8,863 nucleotides of DNA from Actinomycetota bacterium. Its GTDB lineage: Bacteria > Actinomycetota > Rubrobacteria > Rubrobacterales > Rubrobacteraceae. Shown in pieces: positions 1 to 8,696 of this stretch (the stretch's first letter is position 1; each line of letters begins with the position of its first letter). The notes beneath the pieces are model-generated. The model was not told the DNA's origin. It searched no databases and saw only the letters and a program-made list of their open reading frames with translations. Location: NCBI GenBank assembly GCA_020200675.1, contig JAIVIG010000032.1, forward strand, positions 1 to 8,863, written 5' to 3'. A program made the position numbers and the translations under genes.

Positions 1-9
1 GTTCATCAT
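1..9 (-). CDS. Start of an unidentified minus-strand gene (partial)
   Basis: Reading the minus strand, a GAGGAG ribosome binding site (positions 20 to 15) is followed 5 bases later by ATG ATG AAC, which runs out of the window. Only M-M-N is visible, so no function can be proposed. The gene would begin 13 bases after the stop of the sensor gene on the same strand, so the two could be cotranscribed. The call rests only on the good spacing of the ribosome binding site. Confidence 0.4.
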
Positions 10-14
10 GCTCG

Positions 15-20
15 CTCCTC
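15..20 (-). promoter_or_regulatory. Ribosome binding site for the gene leaving the window
   Basis: GAGGAG on the minus strand, 5 bases before the ATG at position 9. It is the only evidence that a new gene starts here. Confidence 0.4.
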
Positions 21-22
21 GT

Positions 23-982
23 TCACCGCCGACGCGAGACAGCGTACATCTGTTGATGTGCGGTTGTAGTACTAAGCTCATCCCCGACTAACAGTGGGGT
101 GACAAAGAAGGGCCTGACCCTGGAGGCGAGACCCAAAGCCTTGCGTAGGTCGGAGGATTCGGGACGCTCCACTTCGACCGGCTGCTTTTGGAGAAGGCGA
201 TCGCGAAGAGGCTCGGGAAGGGTATGCACGTAGAAACGGTCGCCCCTGATCTCTGCCGCGCGGTATCCGGCCGAGGCTACTACCGTCATTCCCTCTTCCG
301 AGCCCCTCGCGAAGCCAACCCGGACTTCTGGAGTACCCTCTACGAGTTCGAGGGCCGCGTCGAGGGTCGCCTGGTAGATGCTCTCTCGGTCCAACGCTGA
401 CACAAGCTTGGCCCCGGCCTCCCTCAGGGTTTTCTCGCGAAATGTAGCTCGCTCGTGCCGCGCAATGCTCGTAGTCATAATGTGCAGTAGAGCCGCCATC
501 AGAGGCAGCCCGGGCACCTGAGGCAGAGCATCTACGAAAGATTGGTCTGCGTTCGTCAACGACGTTGAGATTACTACCGCACCACAGAAAGCTACCAGGT
601 AGATTAGCAGTGTAGCCACTACACTACGGCGCGTGCCGTAGAGCGAGCGGAACATGAGGCCGGTGTAGACCAAGCCTAGGGCATATAGTGGATTACCGAC
701 AGCTACAACAGCTGCACAAACTGCTATACCTTCGGGGACGTACCAGAGAGGTGGAAAGTTTGCACGCTTGTATCCACGGATCCACCACCAGCAGAGCCAC
801 AAGAGGCTCGCGATCGCCAACGCCTGTAGCGGCCGTCCGACGGCGTTGCGGCTCAAGATCATCGGTACCGGGATTGCGACCATCACGAGGGCGGAGAGCA
901 GGAAGATCCAGCGCACCCGCTCAAGCAGATACCTGGGCGGCGTCAAGAACGCTACTAAGCGGGATTTACTTCGTTCGCCCAA
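23..982 (-). CDS. Membrane-anchored GAF-domain sensor protein, probably truncated
   Basis: The 319-residue product begins at TTG with GGAGG four bases upstream. Residues 24-44, 52-69, 84-106, 119-140 and 155-174 are hydrophobic, giving about five membrane segments. A charged helical linker follows (about 175-195), then a GAF-type segment from about 196 (residues S-I-Y-Q-A-T-L-D-A-A, later V-R-P-F-F-V-T-P-L-L-V-G-D-E-L). GAF domains bind small ligands or act as dimerising sensory modules, usually ahead of a histidine kinase, GGDEF, EAL or phosphatase domain. Here GAF-like sequence stops near residue 303, about 108 residues into a domain that is normally 140-150 long. The last 16 residues (S-T-T-T-A-H onward) do not look like a GAF end, and no output domain follows. 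I infer a 3' truncation by deletion or rearrangement; a non-functional product is likely. The alternative is an unusual short membrane GAF protein. Base composition is visibly less GC-rich than fumC. Confidence 0.75.
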   Translation of the reverse strand: MGERSKSRLVAFLTPPRYLLERVRWIFLLSALVMVAIPVPMILSRNAVGRPLQALAIASLLWLCWWWIRGYKRANFPPLWYVPEGIAVCAAVVAVGNPLYALGLVYTGLMFRSLYGTRRSVVATLLIYLVAFCGAVVISTSLTNADQSFVDALPQVPGLPLMAALLHIMTTSIARHERATFREKTLREAGAKLVSALDRESIYQATLDAALELVEGTPEVRVGFARGSEEGMTVVASAGYRAAEIRGDRFYVHTLPEPLRDRLLQKQPVEVERPESSDLRKALGLASRVRPFFVTPLLVGDELSTTTAHQQMYAVSRRR

Positions 983-1163
983 CTAGCCTCCGGTCCTGGT
1001 GTTACAGGAACCTCATCGTCCTACCGATCGAAACAACTCGTTCGTTCTACCCTCTGTTTATTGAGGTACGGCCTCGTCTGCTATACCTACACCCTCGACT
1101 TCTACCTAATTATCGGGTTACCTTTGGAAAAACTTTAATACTCCTGTAACCTAGCACCTAGTA

Positions 1164-1193
1164 AGCGAACTCTCAAAGTGAGCAAACTCTCAA
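1164..1193. repeat. Short direct repeat, period 17
   Basis: AGCGAACTCTCAA at 1164-1176 recurs as AGCAAACTCTCAA at 1181-1193, 12 of 13 bases identical, with starts 17 bases apart. It lies in the gap upstream of the sensor gene. Close direct repeats of this size can be binding sites for a tandem-binding regulator, but chance is also possible. Confidence 0.4.
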
Positions 1194-1553
1194 CAGGCTA
1201 GCGTTACAACGTTGCTGGTTAGGGGAGTAAACTTCAAAGAGCGCGGCAAGGGACGAGACGCTTCGTCGTCTATGGTTAGAGAGATACCGATCCTTACCTT
1301 GCCTCATGGCATTGGAATTCAACCAATCGTACTTGCAGGCAGATCTGCCGACCGGCGAGGTTGCGCCCATTATGCAACGATTGGTAAGCCTCTTCACTCT
1401 TCGGAACACAATAGATGGATCATCCACGTCGTCAAGCTCTCTGGTTCCGACGTAGATCAATGAAGCTCACGAGGGTTGATAGGCTCTCGGGAAAACTTAC
1501 GGTCGAGCTTTCAAGTGACTGACCGGTCGGCTTCCGATTCTGTAAGGCAAGAA

Positions 1554-1575
1554 GGTAATTGCCTCACTGATTACC
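1554..1575. promoter_or_regulatory. Operator-like inverted repeat upstream of the VOC gene
   Basis: GGTAAT (1554-1559) and ATTACC (1570-1575) are perfect reverse complements separated by 10 bases. They lie about 130 bases before the VOC start codon. The shape fits a dimeric regulator site, but no promoter boxes can be placed with certainty around it. Confidence 0.25.
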
Positions 1576-1693
1576 CCTCGATCTTCCCGTCCGGCGCACG
1601 GCAACCCTCCACAGTGAGCCTTTGCTACTTGGGAAGCGGGAACGTCTCCGTAGACTTACGACACGGCCTTTTTGCCGATCGGAAGAAGCGGGG

Positions 1694-1700
1694 AAGGAGA
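1694..1700 (+). promoter_or_regulatory. Ribosome binding site that fixes the VOC start
   Basis: AAGGAGA lies 5 bases before the ATG at 1706. This favours that ATG over the longer frame opening at 1622, whose extra 28 residues are rich in arginine and lie outside the VOC fold. Confidence 0.75.
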
Positions 1701-1705
1701 GATGG

Positions 1706-2476
1706 ATGGGCGAGAGGAAACGTTACGAGCCGGGGACCTTCTGCTGGGTGGATCTGTCGACGAGCGACGCCGACGGTGCCAAGGTCTTCTACGGCGAGCT
1801 GTTCGGCTGGGAGTTCGAGGACAACGAGATCCCAGGTGGTGGCGTTTACACAATGTGCCAGGTTCAGGGCGACGTGGTAGCAGCGATCGTCCAGCAAGAC
1901 GAGCAGCCTGGGCACTGGAACAATTACGTCACCGTCATGAGCGCTGACGAGACCGCTGCGAAGGCGAGGCAACTGGGCGCCAATGTGTTCGAGGAGCCCT
2001 TCGATGTGATGGAGGCCGGCCGCATGGCGGTATTCGCCGATCCGAGCGGCGCCGTGCTCTGCGTCTGGCAACCACGGGTGCACATCGGTGCTCGCCGGGT
2101 CAACGATCCCGGCTGCCTGACCTGGAACGAGCTCCAGAGCCGTGACCCCGAGGCGGCGAGCACCTTCTACGCCGGGCTCTTCGGCTGGGAGACGGAGCCC
2201 GTAGAGGACGACGGGAAGCTGGTCTACGTGACGATCCGGAACGCCGGTTCCGCGAACGGCGGCATCATGCCGATGACGGAGCAGCACGGCGATGCGCCAC
2301 CCCACTGGCTCCCCTATTTCACGGTTGTCTCGTGCGACGGCGCCGTCGCGAAGGTGCGAGAGCTGGGCGGCGACACGCTGGTCGGACCGTTCGACGTACC
2401 CGGAGGCCGGATCTCGGTAGTACGAGATCCCCAGGGCGCGGCGTTCGCGATCTTCGAGGGCGAGACGGATGAGTGA
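1706..2476 (+). CDS. VOC family protein with two glyoxalase-fold modules
   Basis: The 256-residue protein is a tandem of two vicinal-oxygen-chelate modules, about residues 9-123 and 137-252. Both repeat the same landmarks: W-x-D/E-L near the start, F-Y-x-x-L-F-G-W (28-35 and 154-161), an aromatic Y-x-x-V/F strand, P-F-D-V (98-101 and 228-231) and D-P-x-G-A close to the end (112-116 and 241-245). The layout matches the two-domain, Cfp30B/Rv0577-type VOC proteins of actinobacteria, usually about 260 residues, whose reactions are mostly unassigned. VOC proteins often bind a divalent metal and act on small carbonyl, dioxygenase or antibiotic substrates, but no standard metal-ligand set can be assigned here. 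It is a cytosolic protein with no signal peptide. It stands alone, with its 3' end 15 bases from the convergent TPR operon. Family membership is secure; substrate is unknown. Confidence 0.93.
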   Translation: MGERKRYEPGTFCWVDLSTSDADGAKVFYGELFGWEFEDNEIPGGGVYTMCQVQGDVVAAIVQQDEQPGHWNNYVTVMSADETAAKARQLGANVFEEPFDVMEAGRMAVFADPSGAVLCVWQPRVHIGARRVNDPGCLTWNELQSRDPEAASTFYAGLFGWETEPVEDDGKLVYVTIRNAGSANGGIMPMTEQHGDAPPHWLPYFTVVSCDGAVAKVRELGGDTLVGPFDVPGGRISVVRDPQGAAFAIFEGETDE

Positions 2477-2491
2477 CGATCGGTAAAGGCT

Positions 2492-3106
2492 CTAGCCCTT
2501 ATCCAGGGTTTTCAGGGCTTCTTCGGCGGCCCGGCGCAGGCGGCGGTTCGAGTCGATCCTGGGGATGGTCTGCAAGTCTTCGCGGGCCCGCGTGAGCTCG
2601 CCGAGGGCCGCCAGCGCGGAGGCGCGGTTGTAGTAGGCGATGCCGAGCTTCGGATCTAGCTTTATTGCCGTGTCGGCGGCTTCGAGTGCCGCGCGTGGAT
2701 CGCCGGAGGCGTCGAGGCTCGCGGCGAGGGCCGAATAGTAGCGGGGGAGGGGGCGGTAGGCGATGAGCCGCTCGTAGATGGCGGCGGCTCCCTCGTATTC
2801 CTCGCTCCTGAAGAGATTCCCGGCCCGCTTCTCCTCGGGGGCCACGAGGCGGGCCATCATGACCGTCAGGACGACGGCGCCGCCGAGGTAGACGAGGAGG
2901 ACGAGGAGCGCGTTTCCCTCGATCGTCAGGTCCATGACGAACGGTAGCCCCAGGACGAGGATGCCGGCCGTGAGGAGCGGGAGAAGCCGGACCAGGAACT
3001 CTCCGTAGGCCCGGACGCGCAAGAGATCCCGGTTCTGCCGGCCGACGGCGAACAGGAAACCGGCGAGTATTGCCAGGGCGCCGAGCGTTGCGTAGAAGAA
3101 GCTCAT
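2492..3106 (-). CDS. Membrane-anchored tetratricopeptide repeat protein (copy 2)
   Basis: The 204-residue protein has hydrophobic segments at about 5-22, 41-57 and 66-84, then a soluble C-terminal part with TPR-like helical hairpins at about 96-117, 121-152 and 155-182. The signature D-P-K-L-G-I-A-Y-Y-N-R-A (151-162) is a classic TPR helix A. TPR domains are protein-binding scaffolds, so this is likely a membrane-tethered adaptor; its partner is unknown. It is a clear paralogue of the gene immediately upstream, sharing N-R-D-L, the same three-segment membrane part, and D-P-K-x-G-x-A-Y-Y-N-R-A. The ATG lies 6 bases beyond the upstream stop, with GAGGAG overlapping that gene's end about 12 bases before the start, a slightly long spacing that suggests translational coupling. 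It is the last gene of a three-gene minus-strand operon. Confidence 0.85.
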   Translation of the reverse strand: MSFFYATLGALAILAGFLFAVGRQNRDLLRVRAYGEFLVRLLPLLTAGILVLGLPFVMDLTIEGNALLVLLVYLGGAVVLTVMMARLVAPEEKRAGNLFRSEEYEGAAAIYERLIAYRPLPRYYSALAASLDASGDPRAALEAADTAIKLDPKLGIAYYNRASALAALGELTRAREDLQTIPRIDSNRRLRRAAEEALKTLDKG

Positions 3107-3112
3107 ATCACG

Positions 3113-3712
3113 CTAGGACTCCTCGAGAGCCCTCCTGGCCGCGGTCCTGAAGCGGCGAGGGAGGTCCGCTTCGAGGGCCCTCTTCAGGTCCTTCGTCGCC
3201 CGGCTGCTGCGGCCCAGGCGTTGAAGGATCAGGGCTCGGTTGTAGTATGCGAGCCCGTACTTCGGGTCGAGCTCGACGGCCTTTGTCGAGGCGTCCACGC
3301 CCTCCTCGTGGTGCTCCCCGGCCCCTAGAGCCGCCCCGAGAAAGGCCCAGTAGCGGGCGAGGGGCCGTCTTTCGACGAGCTTGCGGTAAAGGGCCGCGGC
3401 ACCCACGTAATCTCCCGAGCGAAATGCCCGGGTCGCCCGGCGCTCGTCGAGGGGCATGGAGAGAAAGTTCGCGGCGACCAGAACGGCGCCGAAAACGAGC
3501 GCCCACGCGTACGGTAGCCACCATACCTGCGGACCCTGCACCAGCGGCAGGCTCGCCGCCATGACGGTGATCGCCGCGAACGGGAGCAATCGGCGCGCCA
3601 GCTCCCCCCATGCTCGGGCTCTCACCAGATCCCTGTTGGACGTGAAGACCACCTGCCAGGCGACGAGCAACAGCGCGAAGGTCAGGATAATGGGTATAGC
3701 GCCGGCGCCCAA
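3113..3712 (-). CDS. Membrane-anchored tetratricopeptide repeat protein (copy 1)
   Basis: The 199-residue protein is built like its downstream neighbour: hydrophobic segments at about 5-23, 42-58 and 66-84, then TPR-like helices at about 95-116, 120-150 and 153-183, with D-P-K-Y-G-L-A-Y-Y-N-R-A at 149-160. It starts at TTG. A GAGAGGGGG purine stretch that begins at the stop codon of the upstream DUF1802 gene provides the ribosome binding site. The gap to DUF1802 is 13 bases and to copy 2 is 6 bases, so the three genes are almost certainly one transcript. Copies 1 and 2 look like a tandem duplication that has since diverged strongly, since only scattered blocks are identical. The likely role is a membrane-bound protein-interaction adaptor. 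The N-terminal family beyond TPR is not recognised. Confidence 0.85.
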   Translation of the reverse strand: MGAGAIPIILTFALLLVAWQVVFTSNRDLVRARAWGELARRLLPFAAITVMAASLPLVQGPQVWWLPYAWALVFGAVLVAANFLSMPLDERRATRAFRSGDYVGAAALYRKLVERRPLARYWAFLGAALGAGEHHEEGVDASTKAVELDPKYGLAYYNRALILQRLGRSSRATKDLKRALEADLPRRFRTAARRALEES

Positions 3713-3725
3713 GGTGCCCCCTCTC

Positions 3726-4322
3726 CTAGCGGCCCACCGGCGCGGGCGCGAGACCCTCGAGCACGCCGAGGACGGGCCTCACGAGCTCTTCGAAGGCCGG
3801 ATCTCCGACCGCGGGACGCGATCCCGCGGTCGGGATGGCTTCTTCCAGCTCGATCCAGCTCTTGCATCCACCGTACGACTCCCGGTACTCGATCTCGACC
3901 GGCTCCGGCAGCAGGTAGGTCCTCAGAACCAGCACCGTCAGGGGCTTCTTCGGGCGCCACTTCAGGCGGCTCTCGGCGTACTCGTGCGTCCAGACGTGAT
4001 GCGCGTCGAGCTCCTCGAGCTCCTCGGCTTCCGAGACCTCGTAGGCCCCGTACACCTCGGCGAAGGAGGTAAAGATCACCGGCCCGTCGTCCCGCCTGTC
4101 CGGGATGGACCGCAGCAGGTCGTGGTAAGCGGACTTGAGCTGCTCCGGCTTCTGGTGCTCGTAGCCCTTGAAGAAGAGGAAGCGCGTCTTGGGGACGGCG
4201 AACGCCTTCTCCCGGATGCCGCCCTTGCGCACCACGAGCGCCGTCTCGCCGCGCTCTAGTGCCTCGACCGCGACCGCCCACTCCTTGAGCGCGTACGTAA
4301 GCGGATGCTGTGGAGAATCCAA
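3726..4322 (-). CDS. DUF1802 family protein
   Basis: The 198-residue product carries the DUF1802 hallmark block near its start: A-L-K-E-W-A-V (11-17), V-R-K-G-G-I-R-E-K (31-39) and R-F-L-F-F-K-G-Y-E-H-Q (47-57), followed by Y-E-V and a C-terminal W-I-E-L (156-159). The family is small, cytosolic and of unknown function, and the length is typical. I chose the TTG at 4322 (M-D-S-P-Q-H-P) because the family begins a few residues before A-L-K-E-W. The frame stays open to 4607, but that stretch runs antisense through the start of fumC and is not family sequence, and no ATG or GTG lies in between near the domain. A GAGGGTGG stretch just upstream is a plausible ribosome binding site. It heads the operon with the two TPR membrane genes and is divergent from fumC. 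Confidence 0.87.
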   Translation of the reverse strand: MDSPQHPLTYALKEWAVAVEALERGETALVVRKGGIREKAFAVPKTRFLFFKGYEHQKPEQLKSAYHDLLRSIPDRRDDGPVIFTSFAEVYGAYEVSEAEELEELDAHHVWTHEYAESRLKWRPKKPLTVLVLRTYLLPEPVEIEYRESYGGCKSWIELEEAIPTAGSRPAVGDPAFEELVRPVLGVLEGLAPAPVGR

Positions 4323-4337
4323 AAGACCACCCTCTCG

Positions 4338-4343
4338 TATAAT
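4338..4343 (+). promoter_or_regulatory. Candidate -10 box of the fumC promoter
   Basis: A perfect TATAAT lies 60 bases before the fumC ATG. It would place the transcript start near 4350 and give a leader of about 54 bases. No good -35 box is found 16-18 bases upstream; that area is the start of the DUF1802 gene. Confidence 0.45.
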
Positions 4344-4359
4344 CTCTTCTACGGGGGTA

Positions 4360-4365
4360 ATTATA
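4360..4365 (-). promoter_or_regulatory. Candidate -10 box of the DUF1802-TPR operon promoter
   Basis: The minus strand reads TATAAT from 4365 to 4360. Transcription would start near 4353, giving a leader of about 31 bases before the TTG at 4322. No consensus -35 box is evident. It is the mirror image of the plus-strand TATAAT 16 bases away. Confidence 0.4.
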
Positions 4366-4389
4366 TGATGCGAGCGTACACGCTTCGAT

Positions 4390-4395
4390 AGGAGG
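4390..4395 (+). promoter_or_regulatory. Ribosome binding site of fumC
   Basis: A full consensus AGGAGG lies 8 bases before the ATG at 4404. It fixes the fumC start and suggests strong translation. Confidence 0.85.
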
Positions 4396-4403
4396 CCAAA
4401 CAC

Positions 4404-5813
<1,410 letters not shown>

Positions 5814-5865
5814 GGAGTGCTCAACTCTCTTACACTCTAACTCAAGAGAAGGAGCGCGGGGCTGC

Positions 5866-6549
5866 ATGGCAGAACCGGATGATAAGAGCCTGGCAAAGAA
5901 GCTCAAAGAGATCGTACTCGACGTTGATCCAGAAGGGGTATTCAAGGATGCTCGTGCAGCGGGTTTAGAGGTAATGAAGGTCGAGGATTTCAGGGGACAA
6001 GCACACAACTATTGGCGCATCGAGGATCTGATGCGCCAGTACACACGACGAGCGGCACGGTTCAGCGCCGCTAGCGGGGCCACGTCCGGAGTTGGAGGGG
6101 TTCCGACGGCTGTAGCTTTAGGGGGCATAGACGTTGCTCACATGGCAGCACAACTGTACTGGCTCTGCCAGCGGCTTGCTATCCTCAACGGCTTCGATCC
6201 CAGAAACCCGCTGCAGCGTGAAAGAACGGAAGAGATCTACCTTCTTGCCCTCGGTTTCGATACGGCGGCGCGAGCAGCGCTAAAGCAGCAACTCCTTCAT
6301 GCTGCAAGCAAAGCTGGGAAAAGTGGTGCCCGCAGCAATTACATACTCAAGTTCATACTAATCGTAGCCGAAAAGCTCGGAGCCAAAATTACCACTAAGC
6401 AAGCAGCCAAATTCATTCCGCTGGTTGGCGGCGCTTTTGGAGCAACGCTCAACTACACTTTCGCCAGGGGAGCCGCCAATAAAATGCTCGACGCATTCAA
6501 AAACGACTACTTCAGAACGTGGCAAGCGGGGAGTAGAGGGGGCGGCTAA
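5866..6549 (+). CDS. EcsC family protein
   Basis: The 227-residue product fits the EcsC family. The central region has A-A-S-G-A-T-S-G-V-G-G-V-P (68-80), then G-I-D-V-A-H-M (87-93) and N-G-F-D-P-R-N-P-L-Q-R-E-R (108-120). The C-terminal part has F-I-P-L-V-G-G-A-F-G-A-T-L-N-Y (183-197). EcsC is named after a protein linked to the Ecs ABC transporter of Bacillus, but most members are isolated genes of unknown role. Moderately hydrophobic, glycine-rich helices at 68-107 and 183-200 suggest membrane association, with no signal peptide. The ATG is preceded by AAGGAG with an 11-base spacer. It starts 52 bases after fumC and ends just before a strong hairpin. Base use is visibly less GC-rich than fumC or the gene at 7557, hinting at separate origin. 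Confidence 0.9.
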   Translation: MAEPDDKSLAKKLKEIVLDVDPEGVFKDARAAGLEVMKVEDFRGQAHNYWRIEDLMRQYTRRAARFSAASGATSGVGGVPTAVALGGIDVAHMAAQLYWLCQRLAILNGFDPRNPLQRERTEEIYLLALGFDTAARAALKQQLLHAASKAGKSGARSNYILKFILIVAEKLGAKITTKQAAKFIPLVGGAFGATLNYTFARGAANKMLDAFKNDYFRTWQAGSRGGG

Positions 6550-6552
6550 GAG

Positions 6553-6572
6553 GCAGCACGACATCGTGCTGC
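6553..6572 (+). terminator. Strong hairpin, probable terminator after the EcsC gene
   Basis: GCAGCACG (6553-6560) and CGTGCTGC (6565-6572) form a perfect 8-bp stem around the loop ACAT, three bases after the EcsC stop codon. No T-run follows, as is common for actinobacterial terminators; RNA processing or protein binding is an alternative. It suggests the EcsC gene and the next gene are separate transcripts. Confidence 0.6.
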
Positions 6573-6607
6573 AGACAAATCGAGATAATGGAGCAGGATC
6601 GGGAAGC

Positions 6608-6649
6608 ATGAAGTTAGTCGAGTACAATACCCGAAAAAGGTTGCTATGA
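6608..6649 (+). CDS. Possible 13-codon leader ORF overlapping the next start by ATGA
   Basis: ATG at 6608 opens a 13-residue frame (M-K-L-V-E-Y-N-T-R-K-R-L-L) whose TGA overlaps the ATG at 6646 as ATGA. The only ribosome-binding hint is a weak GGGAAG just upstream. It could couple translation to the HEAT-repeat gene, or be chance. No family is recognisable. Confidence 0.2.
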   Translation: MKLVEYNTRKRLL

Positions 6650-7470
6650 GTACGAATTATTCTTCCCCCGTGTCCGAGTTGCTGACCTTTGGGGACTGTC
6701 GCGACTTTCGCGGGTGGCCGGATTACCCCGATCTGGTGGGCCTGGGGCCGGAGCACGTCTCCGAACTCATCCGGATGGCTACGGACGAGGATCTCAACTG
6801 GGCTGATCCGGAGAGCCTCGAGGTCTGGGCGCCGGTCCATGCCTGGCGCGCGCTCGGGCAGCTGCGGGCGACTATAGCCAGCGAGCCGCTGCTCGAACTG
6901 TTCCAGGAGGTAGAAGAAGGTAACGACTGGGCTGGCGAAGAGCTTCCCGAGGTCTACGGCATGATCGGCCGGGCAGCCATCCCCGCTCTCGAGCGGTACC
7001 TCGCCGATGCGTCGCATGAGCTGTGGGCGCGCGTTACGGCGGCCCATAGTCTCGAGCGTGTCGCTGTCCGGGACCCGTCCGCTCGCATAAAGTGTGTCGC
7101 GGTCCTGAGCCGGCAACTGGAGAGGTTTCCACAGAGCGATCCTATCCTGAACGGGTTCCTGATCAACTACCTGATCGACCTTGGGGCGGTGGGGATGGCC
7201 TCCCTGATGGAACGAGCCTTCGCTGCCGACAGCGTCGATCTTTTGATCCGGGGCGACTGGGAGGACGTGCAGGTGGAATTGGGCCTAAAGACGTCCAGAG
7301 AAACCCCGCGACCTTACTATTTCGCGTTCGACCCCCCGACGTCCGACGAGCCGGAACACGACGAGCCGGGGCGCTACGCGCCTGAGGCCAGTAACTCCGA
7401 CAAGGTCGCGAGGAAGGCCAAACGCAAGCAGTCAAAAGCCTCCCGGAAGAAGAACAGGAAACGGAGATAG
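6646..7470 (+). CDS. HEAT-like repeat protein with a lysine/arginine-rich tail
   Basis: The 274-residue protein has an N-terminal segment rich in aromatic and acidic residues (F-R-G-W-P-D-Y-P-D-L, 21-30), then helical pairs typical of HEAT or PBS-lyase-type repeats at about 61-88, 99-120, 125-160 and 166-192. Examples are A-W-R-A-L-G-Q-L (67-74) and A-I-P-A-L-E-R-Y-L (111-119). A proline- and acid-rich linker (229-250) leads to a strongly basic tail (253-274, ending K-K-N-R-K-R-R). HEAT solenoids are protein-binding scaffolds; the basic tail could contact nucleic acid or acidic surfaces. No catalytic motif and no zinc-binding SEC-C cysteines are present, although related proteins may carry such a tail. 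The start has AAAGG five bases upstream. Long spacers separate it from both neighbours, so operon membership is unclear. Cellular role unknown. Confidence 0.85.
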   Translation: MSTNYSSPVSELLTFGDCRDFRGWPDYPDLVGLGPEHVSELIRMATDEDLNWADPESLEVWAPVHAWRALGQLRATIASEPLLELFQEVEEGNDWAGEELPEVYGMIGRAAIPALERYLADASHELWARVTAAHSLERVAVRDPSARIKCVAVLSRQLERFPQSDPILNGFLINYLIDLGAVGMASLMERAFAADSVDLLIRGDWEDVQVELGLKTSRETPRPYYFAFDPPTSDEPEHDEPGRYAPEASNSDKVARKAKRKQSKASRKKNRKRR

Positions 7471-7556
7471 CACGCCACTCACACCAAAGCGGCGTTTTCG
7501 AACCGATCTCAAGGCGAGCAGATGCCGCTTAGGGACGCACCACGCCTGGCGCTGAC

Positions 7557-8694
<1,138 letters not shown>

Positions 8695-8696
<2 letters not shown>

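Larger units (their letters stand above)
983..1705. other. Gene-poor region of about 720 bp between the sensor and VOC genes
   Basis: I see no gene here that I can support. Open frames of up to about 95 codons exist on both strands (for example 1212-1463 plus and 1173-1460 minus), but they overlap each other, lack convincing ribosome binding sites and match no family I recognise. The base composition is less GC-rich than the neighbouring genes. Small structures present are a 13-base direct repeat (1164 and 1181), a 9-base inverted repeat (1322-1330 with 1377-1385) around a 12-base palindrome (1338-1349), and an inverted repeat GGTAAT-N10-ATTACC (1554-1575). It must hold the promoters for the two flanking divergent genes. 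It may also be a scar of lost genes, given the truncated sensor beside it. Confidence 0.6.

Noticed and set aside
1338..1349. The 12-base palindrome GGCAGATCTGCC taken alone as a regulatory site.
   Set aside because: A perfect 12-base palindrome is expected about twice by chance in a window of this length; it is only mentioned with the surrounding inverted repeat.
1173..1460. 95-codon minus-strand frame in the gene-poor region.
   Set aside because: No family resemblance, no clear ribosome binding site, and overlapping open frames of similar size exist on the other strand.
1622..1705. Upstream start at 1622 for the VOC gene.
   Set aside because: It adds 28 arginine-rich residues outside the fold, while ATG 1706 has AAGGAGA at ideal spacing.
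2494..2518. AGCCCT ... AGGGCT stem between the convergent VOC and TPR genes as a terminator.
   Set aside because: Only 6 bp with a long loop, most of it inside the TPR gene's coding end, and no T-run on either side.
7486..7532. AAGCGGC ... GCCGCTT pairing between the HEAT and FemAB-like genes as a terminator.
   Set aside because: The 7-bp stem would close a loop of about 30 bases, which is not typical of a terminator.
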